From Reticulascus tulasneorum (lineage: Eukaryota; Ascomycota; Sordariomycetes; Glomerellales; Reticulascaceae): 64,000 bases of DNA. Numbering within the stretch: the stretch's first letter is position 1; every line of letters starts with the position of its first letter. Of this stretch, positions 54,601 to 64,000 are shown in pieces. Location of the stretch: positions 186,001-250,000 of the forward strand of contig LSAX01000010.1 of the NCBI GenBank assembly GCA_001557505.1, written 5' to 3'. A program made the position numbers and the translations under genes. The notes beneath the pieces were generated by a model. It had not been told where the DNA came from and searched no databases. It saw only the letters and a list, made by a program, of their open reading frames with translations.

Positions 54601-57600
54601 GTCGAGCGGCTCTTCATGGGTCACAGACAGCAAGAAGACAGTGTCATCCTGACCCTCCGTGACCAGAACAAGGAGGATATCTCCAAGGTTGTCCAGACAG
54701 TTCTGTCTCACAGCCGAGTCGGGCCGAAGAACGCTTTGGTTCTCGCAATCCTCGAGGAGTACCGGCCAAATAAGCCCAATGTGGGCAACATTGGCAAGTA
54801 CCTGCGCGACACTCTGCGCATGCTGGCCGAGCTTCAGTCATCCCGTGCTACTGCCAAGGTATCACTGAAGGCAAGGGAAATCATGATCCAGTGCTCTCTT
54901 CCCTCGCTCGAGGAGCGAACTGCCCAGATGGAGCACATCCTCCGCTCCTCCGTAGTCGAGTCGCGGTATGGTGAGACTGGTTGGGACCACAGACAGCCCA
55001 ACCTTGACGTCATCAAGGAGCTCGTTGACTCCAAATACACCGTCTTCGATGTCCTGACCATCTTCTTCGGAAACGAGGATCCGTGGGTCTCCCTCGCTGC
55101 CCTTGAGGTGTACATCAGACGAGCATACCGTGCATACACATTGAAGGGCATCGAGTACCACGACGATGAGACAGACACACCCGTGTTCTGCAGTTGGGAT
55201 TTCTCGCTGAGGAAGATCGGCCACAGCGAGTTTGGTCTCCCGGCCCAGTCAGCCGCACCCTCTTCGCCCGCAACCCCTAGCGGCCAGTTCGACTTCAAGC
55301 GTGTCGCCTCCATCAGCGACATGTCGTACCTGTCCCACAGGTGGGAAGATGAACCGAACCGCAAGGGTGTTATTGTTCCCTGCAAGTATCTCGACGACGC
55401 CGAGGAGCTGATCGCGAAAGCGCTCGAGACTCTCACACCTATGAGGCGGAAGCGGAGCGGCCCCGGCCTCATCCCTGACCTCACCGGCAAGCGAAAGCCC
55501 GTGGCTTCTCAGAAGGAGGACGACGAGCTATCCGCTGTTCTCAACGTCGCAGTCAGAGATGCGGAGGCCCTCAACGACAAAGAGATGCTCGGCCGAATTA
55601 TGCCCATTGTCGAGCAGTTCAAGGAGGAGCTTCTGTCGCGTGGTGTCCGACGTCTCACATTCATCTGTGGCCATAACGATGGGTCATATCCCGGATATTA
55701 CACTTTCCGTGGACCTCAGTACATTGAGGACGACAGCATTCGTCACAGCGAGCCCGCTCTTGCCTTCCAGCTTGAACTGCAGAGGCTGTCCAAGTTCCAC
55801 ATCAAGCCCGTCTTCACTGAGAACAAGAACATCCACGTGTACGAGGGTATCGGTAAGGCTGTCGAGACCGATAAGCGGTACTTTACCCGCGCCGTCATCC
55901 GACCTGGTCGTCTCCGAGATGAGATCCCCACCGCTGAGTACCTGATCTCCGAAGCCGATCGTGTCATTAACGACATCTTCGATGCCCTGGAGATCATTGG
56001 CAACAACAACTCCGATCTCAACCAGATCTTCATCAACTTCACGCCTGTCTTCGCGCTTCAGCCTGAGGAGGTCGAGCACAGTCTTCAGGGTTTCTTGGAC
56101 CGCTTCGGTGCCCGCGCCTGGAGGCTCCGTGTTGCCCAGGTCGAGATTCGCATCATCTGCACGGACCCGATCAACAACTCGCCTTACCCCATGCGCGTCA
56201 TCATTACCAACACCTCAGGATACGTCGTCGATGTGGACTTGTATGCCGAGAGAAAGTCCGAGAAGGCCGAATGGGTCTTCCACAGCATCGGTGGTACCAA
56301 AGAGAAGGGTCCCATGCATCTCCTACCTGTCTCGACGCCATATGTCACCAAGAACTCTCTGCAACCCAAGCGATACAAGGCCCATCTCATGGGCACTCAG
56401 TACGTCTACGATTTCCCAGAGCTCTTCCGACAGGCGATCCAGAACAGCTGGACCAAGGCTGTCCAGAAGCACCCCGTCATGGCGAACCAGCAACCGAAGC
56501 AAGGCGAGTGTGTATCGTACACTGAGCTTGTTCTTGACGACAAGGACAACCTGGACGAGGTCAACCGCGAACCCGGCACCAACAGCTGCGGCATGGTTGG
56601 ATGGATATTCAAGGCCATGACGCCGGAGTATCCTAACGGCCGAAGGTTCATTGTCGTCGCCAACGATATCACTTACAAGATCGGTTCGTTCGGTCCCAAG
56701 GAAGACAACTTCTTCTACAAGTGCACGGAGATGGCCAGGCGGTTGGGTATCCCCCGCATCTACCTCTCTGCCAATTCTGGTGCACGTCTCGGCCTTGCCG
56801 ACGAGCTCATGCCTCACTTCAAGGTCGCATGGAACGATCCTAGCAAGCAGGATGCCGGCTTCAAGTACTTGTACCTGGACGACGATGCTACGAAGCGCTT
56901 TGCCAAGGAGGTCATCACCGAAGAAGTCACCGAGGATGGTGAGAAGCGCAACAAGATCACCACCATCATCGGCTCCGAGGATGGTCTAGGTGTGGAGTGC
57001 CTGAGAGGCTCCGGCCTCATCGCCGGAGCCACCAGCAGGGCGTACAACGACATCTTCACCGTCACACTGGTGACGTGCCGCTCTGTCGGTAAGTGCATCC
57101 CAGATGCTACAGCTATGAAAGTAAGCTAACAAACATAGGTATCGGCGCGTACCTCGTCCGTCTGGGTCAGCGTGCTGTCCAGATTGAGGGTCAGCCCATC
57201 ATTCTGACCGGTGCTCCTGCGTTAAACAACGTTCTCGGTCGCGAGATCTATACCTCTAACCTGCAGCTCGGTGGCACACAGATCATGTACCGCAATGGTG
57301 TCTCACACATGACCGCCAACGACGACTTCGCTGGTGTGTCCAAGATTGTCGAGTGGATGTCGTTCGTTCCCAAGGAGCGCAACAGCCCCGTTCCCATCAG
57401 CCCTAGCGCCGATAGCTGGGAACGTGACGTTGTGTACACGCCGCCCCAGAAGCAGGCTTTCGATGTGCGATGGATGATCGGTGGTAAGCCATCCGAGGAT
57501 GGATCCGCTTTCGAGCCCGGTTTCTTTGATAAGGACTCGTTCGTGGAGACCCTCGGTGGCTGGGCCAGGACTGTGGTTGTTGGTCGCGCTCGCCTCGGCG

Positions 57601-58679
57601 GCATTCCAATGGGTGTTATTGCCGTCGAGTCCCGAACGGTCGAGAACATCACCCCCGCCGATCCCGCCAACCCTGACTCGATCGAGCAAGTCACCAATGA
57701 AGCTGGTGGTGTCTGGTATCCCAACTCCGCCTTCAAGACCGCGCAGGCCATCAATGACTTCAACAACGGCGAGCAGCTGCCGCTCATGATCCTTGCCAAC
57801 TGGCGAGGCTTCTCCGGCGGTCAGCGCGACATGTACAACGAGGTTCTCAAGTACGGTTCGTTCATTGTCGATGCTCTCGTCAAATACGAGCAGCCCATCT
57901 TTGTGTACATTCCGCCCTTCGGTGAGCTCCGTGGTGGATCGTGGGTCGTCGTTGACCCCACCATCAATCCTACCGCTATGGAGATGTATGCCGATGTCGA
58001 GGCGCGAGGTGGTGTCCTTGAGCCCGAGGGTATCGTCGGCATCAAGTACCGCAAGGACAAGCAGCTCGAGACCATGGCCCGCCTGGATCCCGCCTATGCT
58101 TCGCTCAAGAAGCAGATGGCCGCCAATCCGGACATGCCAAAGGAGCAGGCCGACGCTCTCAAGAAGAAGATGAGCATCCGCGAGAAACAGCTCCTGCCGG
58201 TTTACTCTCAGATCTCCATCCAGTTCGCCGATCTGCACGACCGCGCCGGCCGCATGAAGGCCAAGGGCGTTATTCGCGACGCTCTCGAGTGGCGCAGCTC
58301 CCGTCGCTTCTTCTACTGGCGTCTTCGCCGACGTCTCAATGAGGAGTACATCCTGCGCCGCATGGCTACCACCATCTTGTCGACCACACCTGGTGCTACC
58401 AAGACACCAGAGGTACGCCAGCGACACTTGCATCTCCTAGAGTCCTGGTCTGCCATCGTCAACTTCGACAACAACGATCGCGAGGTCGCTGAGTGGTACG
58501 AGAAGAACCGAAAGATGGTTTCCGAGAGAGTCGACGCTCTCAAGGCGGAAAACCTCGGCGCAGAGCTGAGCGCCATCTTGCGATCGAACAAGACGGCGGG
58601 CATGAAGGGAGTGCGCGACGTCCTGAGGACGATGCCGGTCGAGGAGCGGGATCAGATGCTCAAGTTCCTGCGCGAGTAG
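51655..58679 (+). CDS. ACC1: acetyl-CoA carboxylase, 2280 aa, 4 exons
   Basis: Exons 51655-51846, 51913-52178, 52245-57088 and 57139-58679 join in frame across introns of 66, 66 and 50 nt with near-consensus sites. The product is the cytosolic multidomain enzyme that makes malonyl-CoA from acetyl-CoA, bicarbonate and ATP, the committed step of fatty acid synthesis. The biotin carboxylase domain comes first ([45 protein letters not shown]). The biotin carrier follows, with the biotinylated Lys at about 737 in EVMKM (the family more often has AMKM or VMKM; yeast Lys735). A central regulatory region comes next. The carboxyltransferase domain ends the protein ([58 protein letters not shown]). Length matches fungal enzymes (about 2230-2290). 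No internal break is seen. Confidence 0.97.
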
Positions 58680-59892
58680 GCGGCTTGGAGGCATCGTATA
58701 AAATAGCATACTTTCTTTCTCCTTATTGTTTTGTTAGAATTGCGCTTGGAGCCGGTGTTCTCGGTTCTTTAGATGTTTTCGTCTCCCTATTACTATATTG
58801 TAACAGATTGGGCTTTTGTGTCGCTGGTATACAGGGTGTCAAGATAGTGGATGTTATGACTCGATTTACTTAGACTAGCGAATGGAATCTTCTCTAAGCC
58901 TTACGTCCTCGGTAGAATAAAAGTCCCCGTGTTTGCCGTCCAGCAGAATGGTACATACGTCTAGCCATGTTCCATCTTGACATATATTTGTCGTCTTGGT
59001 TTTGAAGTTAATGTCGTATCCAAATGTTGCGGGACTACAGCGATGAGTTGCATATATCTAGGCCGCCAGCTCACAACTTATGGGAGACTGGATTAGCTCC
59101 AATAGTTCTTAGAAGATGAAATCATGCATCAATCATGGACAGACAAGAGAGTTTAACGCATGTAGGAGAGAAAACACGGTTGGGGCTCTAAACCGGCTAC
59201 GGAATGGGGTGCCTCCTTTCTGTCAAGCATCGCTCAGGACTTGAACATTTGCAGATTGCTCTGTCCGGGTGGCTTGCAGCTTACGGCTTTAAGGAACTTT
59301 CTCTGGCACCGCATAATCTGCTATGAAATGAAAGTAAACAATGCTTATGCCGTTTCTAGACCAAGAGCATGGATAATCTTGCTCTAGTTGCCTCCCTGCC
59401 CACATCGCACGAGAAGTGACGCTTAGTGACGAGGGACACCCCTTGCCGACCGCTGCATATCTGGCAAGCCAAAATTGCGTGCATCCTGTCGACATGAACG
59501 ACTTTGCGTTGTACGTTATCGGCTCAGGAGGCTTTCTAGGCAGCAGCAGCAGCAGGAGCAGCAGCAGACGTGATACTGCGCAGGGCGTTGAAGAGGACAG
59601 GCTCATGAACGTGCGTGGGGGTTGCGGCGTCGGCGGCCCAGGAGCGGGTCTTGGGCGCCGAGCCGCACGAGCCGCAAACGTGATAGAGTCGGTAGACCGG
59701 CCGACAGCGCCGAGAGGGTTGAAGAGATCATCGTGCAGGCTAATGACGTCTAGAATACAAACGTGTCACGTGGTAAGCAGCCGGTAGGACCTAAGGAGAC
59801 GACCCTCTTCGCTTTTGCCACCCAGCCGCATGTGACTCTCGTATCATCGGCTCTCCATATCCCCCTTCTGTGCTTCAAGGCGCGTCTGTTTC
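58680..59892. other. intergenic region with a CAG-type repeat
   Basis: This 1.2 kb lies between two genes whose 3' ends converge. A short imperfect CAG tract lies at 59541-59567. Frames on both strands at about 59289-59787 lack defensible features. Confidence 0.5.
59541..59567. repeat. imperfect (CAG)9 microsatellite
   Basis: Five CAG, one GAG and three CAG units follow one another. It is smaller than the (CAG)13 tract near 30.7 kb. Confidence 0.85.
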
Positions 59893-61719
59893 TCAGAACC
59901 TGAGATGCACTCGGTAATATCCATCTGATCCCGGTTGCCCGAAAATTAGGATATAATTGGTCCAGGGATCAGGAAAGAATTCGACGTATTGATTATGCTG
60001 CCCAGTGTGAAATACGCGGACGAGAATATAGATGTTATCCATGTTATCGTTGTACATTTGCATCTGTTATCTATTAGTGTGAAGCCAAGAAATATCGATC
60101 TCGCTCGACCTTACCATTCGTGCTTGATTTGGGCTCACCAATATCGGCGCGTTGCGGCCGCCGGTAGTGGCTTTTACTTCGAGGTGGTAAGTGATTCTCT
60201 CGAACCGGGACTTTAGCTGCACCCCAGCCTTCTCAAGCGCCTTCCGCATCTTACCAGAATCATCCTTGTAGGTAAAATCAGCAAAGTCTCCCTCATGTTC
60301 TCTGAAAGGCGGATGGGAGCCCTTCCAGTCTCTTAGCCCGCTGGTCCAATTCTCGTAAGACCATCCGGCGATTCTGTTTTCGAGCCAAGTATACATCTGC
60401 CATCCAAAATTAGTGATGAAGGATGCAGAGAATCTGAGTACACACATAGTACTCTCCGGAATACCCAATTTCCTTGTTTCTTTCATCTTCCCATACGAGT
60501 GGACCAAGGGGTATGGGCTCGAGTCTGGGGGGCTCAGGTCTGGGGGGCTCGGGTTTGGTCTTTGTGCCCCTGGGGCTCGCACAACATCGAGCTATCGCAG
60601 TAAATAAAAAGCTCAGTGCCACCCCGACGAACAGTACTATGAAGCCCAGTTCCCCGAGTTCACCAGTGTCAACTATGCCATGCACGCCGTAGTTCATAGA
60701 CAGCACTGCGAGCGTGCCGGCCCCGATGGTTATCAAGCCGCTGACGAAGGATAGAATGTAAGGCAGTCTGCTCGAAGAGTGACGCAGAACTAGGTGGACC
60801 AAAGGAATGATGAGATCAAAGAGGATGGCAAGAATGGCTAAAGCTGCACTACTTTTACTCAGGGCTGCAAATTTAGCTTCATTATCGCGGAGTATCGAGG
60901 GGCTAATATGTTCCAGCGCGACAGCCCAGGAGGAGGTGATACTTTTGACCAGCTGTTCCTGGTCACTGCCGATGCGATCCCTCAGCGAATCCTCCAGAAT
61001 GGCTATGAGATTGTTTGTCGGTGGGAAACTGCGTCGACAACGCGTTTCATCTTTCGTCTCGTATACATCGCATATGCCTGTACAGCAGGTATAGGGTTAG
61101 CCTACCAGATCACGACAAAGCTTTGCAAGGTGCGGCGAGCACACGACAAGGATATCAACAGTACCTGACATCCCCCAGTACCAGTACGTGGGTAGGCCAG
61201 GGTGTAGAAGCTCGGCTGCATTACGGGTGTTGTTAAACGCGAGCTTCTGCAATGCATCTACCAGCAGAGTCAGGTTGACTCGGTAAATGCCGAGGTCTTT
61301 GGTGGACGGCGATATGCACCCAAGCAGAAACACAAAATTTGCAACGAGGCTCACTGTTCGCTGTTAGCGGTCTCTTGGCGGCTATCTAAACGGTTTGATC
61401 TTCCAAGAATGGAAATATGTCTATCAAGGACAGAGAGGCCTAGAAGATATAGAGGGATCAGCGCCATATTTATAACTTACACGTGCAGCCAAGGAGTATC
61501 AATAACCAGGAGAACGCCATAGAAACCGATAACCTGAAGGACCCTGCGAAACCAACACTTCCAGATCCAATAGGCTGCCGCAACACTGTCCTGGCTCTGG
61601 GGTACGGCACCTACTAATAAAGCCGAACAAGTAGTACGCTGAGACAAACGGGTCTCGCAAGACGGAAAGAAAGTAGGACCTTTGCACCGACAAAAAGAGT
61701 GTGTGGCAGAAATTGGCAT
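59893..61719 (-). CDS. multi-pass membrane protein with a NOV_C/DUF3883-like C-terminal domain, about 502 aa, 5 exons
   Basis: The 3' part is well supported: exons 61349-61165, 61077-60446, 60396-60115 and 60063-59893 join in frame across introns of 87, 49 and 51 nt (donors GTACTG, GTGTGT, GTAAGG). The 5' exon 61719-61481 is tentative; its 131-nt intron needs a TGAG acceptor after a GCTAAC branch. Several hydrophobic helices occur: near the start (VIGFYGVLLVIDTP, LVANFVFLLGCI), and in the middle (SAALAILAILFDLIIPLV, ILSFVSGLITIGAGTL, LGFIVLFVGVALSFLF). A Pro/Glu-rich linker follows. The C-terminal ~150 residues hold YHLEVKATTGG (Glu 425, Lys 427) and then SPNQARMMQMYNDN and IYILVRVF. That order resembles the NOV_C/DUF3883 domain, which has a PD-(D/E)xK nuclease-like fold. 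Function is unknown. Confidence 0.65.
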
Positions 61720-62539
61720 GTCCGAATCGACGAGAGGTGAGCCTTAATTTATGCTTGTGCGACATCGTGAGGATGCGCTTGTCGTGTAAATCAAATCTCA
61801 TCCAAGTCCCCAGAATAGCTTCTGCCCCTTTTGATCTGACACTATGTCCTGATCGTCTAGCTCCGCCAGCGAACCAGAACGGGCCTGTAATTGCTACCGC
61901 CTGCAAACGACCTTCAATCTTAAGACCACGAACGAGTGACTAATTTAAGCTAAGGTTACGCGAATTTGGACCGTCGTTGAACCCAGAATGGCGTTCGGCA
62001 GCGCTTAACTTCCGTGTCCTGATTTGCTTACCAAGGATGCGCTCAGGCCACGACCGAAAACGGACTGAGCTATGGCATCCACGACAAAACGCTAGCGGCT
62101 GGTGGCTGCTAGGATATTGTTTACCGCCGGGGCATCAGAGGGAGCTGCCATCTCCTTTGCTGGCAACCGTCGAGTTCTGCGGACTATGCGCGAGTAGGAT
62201 TTACTACCTGACGTCGTGCTCTTGAACTCGACATATTTGCTCCACCTTAACTGTTTGGGATGTTAATCTTATTGCCGCCGGTTGACTAGTGCTGTGCACG
62301 TTATCTAGCTTAAGAGATACCTTGGCACAAGACCTGCAATACAGGACAGAGATGATCCATACTAGATGGCCTACCGCCGCTCGGTAGCGAGAGTGGCATG
62401 TGGGTGTGACAAACGCAGACATGCTTGCCATTCAATCAGTCATTAATGCGATAATATACAGGCAGGTTCACTATCAAATACCTAGCTCGTCTCGATTACC
62501 ACCCATCTCTATCAAGCTTGCTTCCAACTAGCCAGATGC
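61720..62539. other. intergenic region
   Basis: This 0.8 kb lies between the two minus-strand membrane-protein genes. No gene is supportable; the left end may still contain a 5' exon of the upstream membrane gene. Confidence 0.45.
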
Positions 62540-62938
62540 TTAAGAACTTGGACCTTGAGTCACACCAGCGAGCCCCAGGGCGGCGATAGCGCCAGAGCTT
62601 AAAAGTCGAAATAGGCCCATCGACCTGAGACCCTCTTTCCAGAGCAGAATGAAATCGATGAGGCCGAGGTAACCACCCGTAACGACCAGGAATGTGTCAA
62701 GCACGTCGTACTGGCGTCGCGAGTAGAAGATGAACATTAGGATGCCGAGACAGGCGGTCCGGGCGTTTCCGACATGCCAGACGGGCCACGTCTCTGGGAC
62801 ATCGGCGATCCGAGCTGGCAGGCCGTAGTGCAGAAGGACGCTGCGGGTGCCGCCGATGAGAGGCCAAACGGTGCCCCAGCATTGCGCGCCGGCAGCAAAG
62901 AGTGCGGGGATGTGGCGGTATTGGAAATCCCGAAACAT
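62540..62938 (-). CDS. small integral membrane protein, DUF4267-like, 132 aa
   Basis: The single-exon gene starts at the ATG at 62938. The protein has about four hydrophobic segments and reads FRDFQYRHIPALFAAGAQC, then WPVWHVGNARTACLGILMF, YDVLDTFLVVTGGYLGLID and a hydrophobic Ala/Gly-rich end. The order AARTACLGI-x-YD-LDT-x-GG-x-G-ID matches the four-helix DUF4267 family of fungal and bacterial membrane proteins as I recall it. No enzymatic motif is visible and the role is unknown. Confidence 0.78.
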   Translation of the reverse strand: MFRDFQYRHIPALFAAGAQCWGTVWPLIGGTRSVLLHYGLPARIADVPETWPVWHVGNARTACLGILMFIFYSRRQYDVLDTFLVVTGGYLGLIDFILLWKEGLRSMGLFRLLSSGAIAALGLAGVTQGPSS

Positions 62939-63457
62939 GATGTGTCAGAGTGACCGCTGTACCTTGCGTGAGTGTGTGTGTCTATCAGGGTGATAAGATA
63001 GTCGCGAGATGCATCGGAGAATGGGCAGCCCAGTTATAGTAGATGAGGTAAGTATTAGCCACATGGGAATGAGCTTGAGGGAGAACAAAAAGGGCTGGAA
63101 AGACAGCTTTTAGGCAGGATTTGCTTTTTGTGGGGCTCTAGGTGTGTGTGGAAAGGAATAAAAAGGGGCAGTAATCCTGCCTCTTTAACTTAGTTAGTTC
63201 TAAGAACGGATAGCTTGATACGCGTATAGAACTGCTAACCAGCTAGCCAAGCAACCAACCGGCTTACTCATAGTTTCACCGAGTCAAGAGGAGGCAATCA
63301 GTGAGTCCGGTACATAATTAGATGCTAATAAACCAGAGTACAGGCTAGGTGGAGGTTAGCAAAAGAAAGCATACCAAACTCCATAATTGAGATGAACGAC
63401 ATTATATACAAAAAGCCTAGTTCCTCTTACAACGCAGCCAAAACTTGCCAAATTCTT
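62939..63457. other. intergenic region
   Basis: This 0.5 kb lies between the DUF4267-like gene (promoter side) and the 3' end of the partial protease gene. A short GT-rich run (TGAGTGTGTGTG) occurs at 62967-62978. Nothing else is visible. Confidence 0.5.
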
Positions 63458-64000
63458 TTAGTGAGGTACCTGATAGCCAATACCAGTATTCGGCAGGCTA
63501 CTATCAAGGACTCTCACAATGGGACTAAGCCATGATTCCCAGTGGTCCAGATTCGTGACGTTGCCACCCCATTTCAGGACCGAGAACAAAACGCGGTAAT
63601 CTCCAACCGAAGTAGGAGCAGTGCCGCCATCATCTTCCCAGTACGGGTCGTTTGATACCACCCGCATATCCTCCCAGTTAATAAATCCCAGGTATGGCCT
63701 CCAGGGGTTGGCCCCATTGATCAGACCAAATGTTGGCGAAACACCATCCTCCATGACATATCTATATGTCTCGTTTGTCAAAAGGTAATCCCACTTTACC
63801 GAAGTATCATATCCATAGTAGGTTGGGACGAATGTGGTATTCGCTGAGAACACTTCCGCCCGCAAATCCTTTGTGGGCTGCAGAACGTTAAACAACGGCC
63901 CGACCTCCCATTCCCTAATGATGATGAATTTTTTATCAAGTGTCATGATTCCGGAACCGTTGTAGTAAGTAAAATTTCCCTCCTCGGTATCATGCTCCCA
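63458..64000 (-). CDS. C-terminal part of a subtilisin-like serine protease (partial)
   Basis: The frame is open from the window edge at 64000 to the stop at 63458; the start of the gene lies outside. The 180 residues present form the end of a long secreted subtilase (S8, minor extracellular protease Vpr-type of filamentous fungi): a beta-sandwich (Fn3-like) domain with NxT glycosylation sites, GDYRVLFSVLKWGGNVTN and ESWLSPIVRVL near the end. That closing pattern, a strand with GDYR, an Asn-Leu turn and W-x-SP-x-x, is typical of these proteases as I recall them. The catalytic Asp, His and Ser are not in the window, so activity cannot be judged. Confidence 0.65.
   Translation of the reverse strand, partial: WEHDTEEGNFTYYNGSGIMTLDKKFIIIREWEVGPLFNVLQPTKDLRAEVFSANTTFVPTYYGYDTSVKWDYLLTNETYRYVMEDGVSPTFGLINGANPWRPYLGFINWEDMRVVSNDPYWEDDGGTAPTSVGDYRVLFSVLKWGGNVTNLDHWESWLSPIVRVLDSSLPNTGIGYQVPH

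Noticed and set aside
52192..55490. Long minus-strand frames opposite acetyl-CoA carboxylase (up to 456 codons)
   Set aside because: They are antisense shadows caused by biased third positions in the strongly coding plus strand.
61499..61906. Alternative minus-strand frame as the 5' exon of the membrane/NOV_C-like gene
   Set aside because: It stops before a usable donor in the right phase, while the frame starting at 61719 can be spliced to the next exon.

Overview
The window is nuclear DNA of a filamentous ascomycete (Pezizomycotina, probably Sordariomycetes; the class is an inference). Genes sit on both strands without operons. Most are broken by 43-131 nt introns with GT...AG ends and CTRAC-like branch points. 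The gene set includes a HET-domain protein, UstYa-like (DUF3328) proteins, a fungal transcription-factor domain protein, AKR1, NudE and a eukaryotic multidomain acetyl-CoA carboxylase. Exon joins were worked out by hand from splice consensus and reading-frame continuity; no transcript or database evidence was available.

Layout. 1.2-5.35 kb: one five-exon gene for a 1299-residue coiled-coil/C2H2 protein of unknown function. 7.1-21.5 kb: an accessory region with a small secreted protein, a divergent pair of UstYa-like proteins, a secreted cysteine-rich repeat protein, a GH18 chitinase-like protein, a secreted amidohydrolase of the 6-methylsalicylate decarboxylase type, a transcription-factor-like protein and a short-chain dehydrogenase. 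This resembles the edge of a specialised-metabolism cluster, but no core synthase or clear precursor is present. 22.0-27.7 kb: housekeeping genes for cystathionine beta-synthase, signal recognition particle receptor beta and the ankyrin-DHHC palmitoyltransferase Akr1. 27.7-32.5 kb: a long gene-poor stretch with a (CAG)13 tract. 32.5-33.6 kb: an Arg-rich protein of unknown function.

35.6-38.1 kb holds a HET-coiled-coil-ankyrin protein of the self/non-self recognition type. At 39.1-39.3 kb is a serine tRNA (anticodon AGA) whose anticodon is split by a 54-nt insert with all the marks of a spliceosomal intron rather than a normal tRNA intron; this is the most unusual item in the window. 40.1-44.8 kb carries an MFS sugar transporter and a GH95 alpha-L-fucosidase, divergently transcribed from a promoter rich in CreA-like motifs, probably a small sugar-use unit. 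46.4-58.7 kb carries NudE (dynein/LIS1 pathway) and acetyl-CoA carboxylase (2280 residues, biotin Lys near 737, probable 5' leader intron). 59.9-64 kb holds a membrane protein with a C-terminal domain resembling NOV_C/DUF3883, a DUF4267-like membrane protein, and the C-terminal end of a subtilisin-like protease cut by the window edge.
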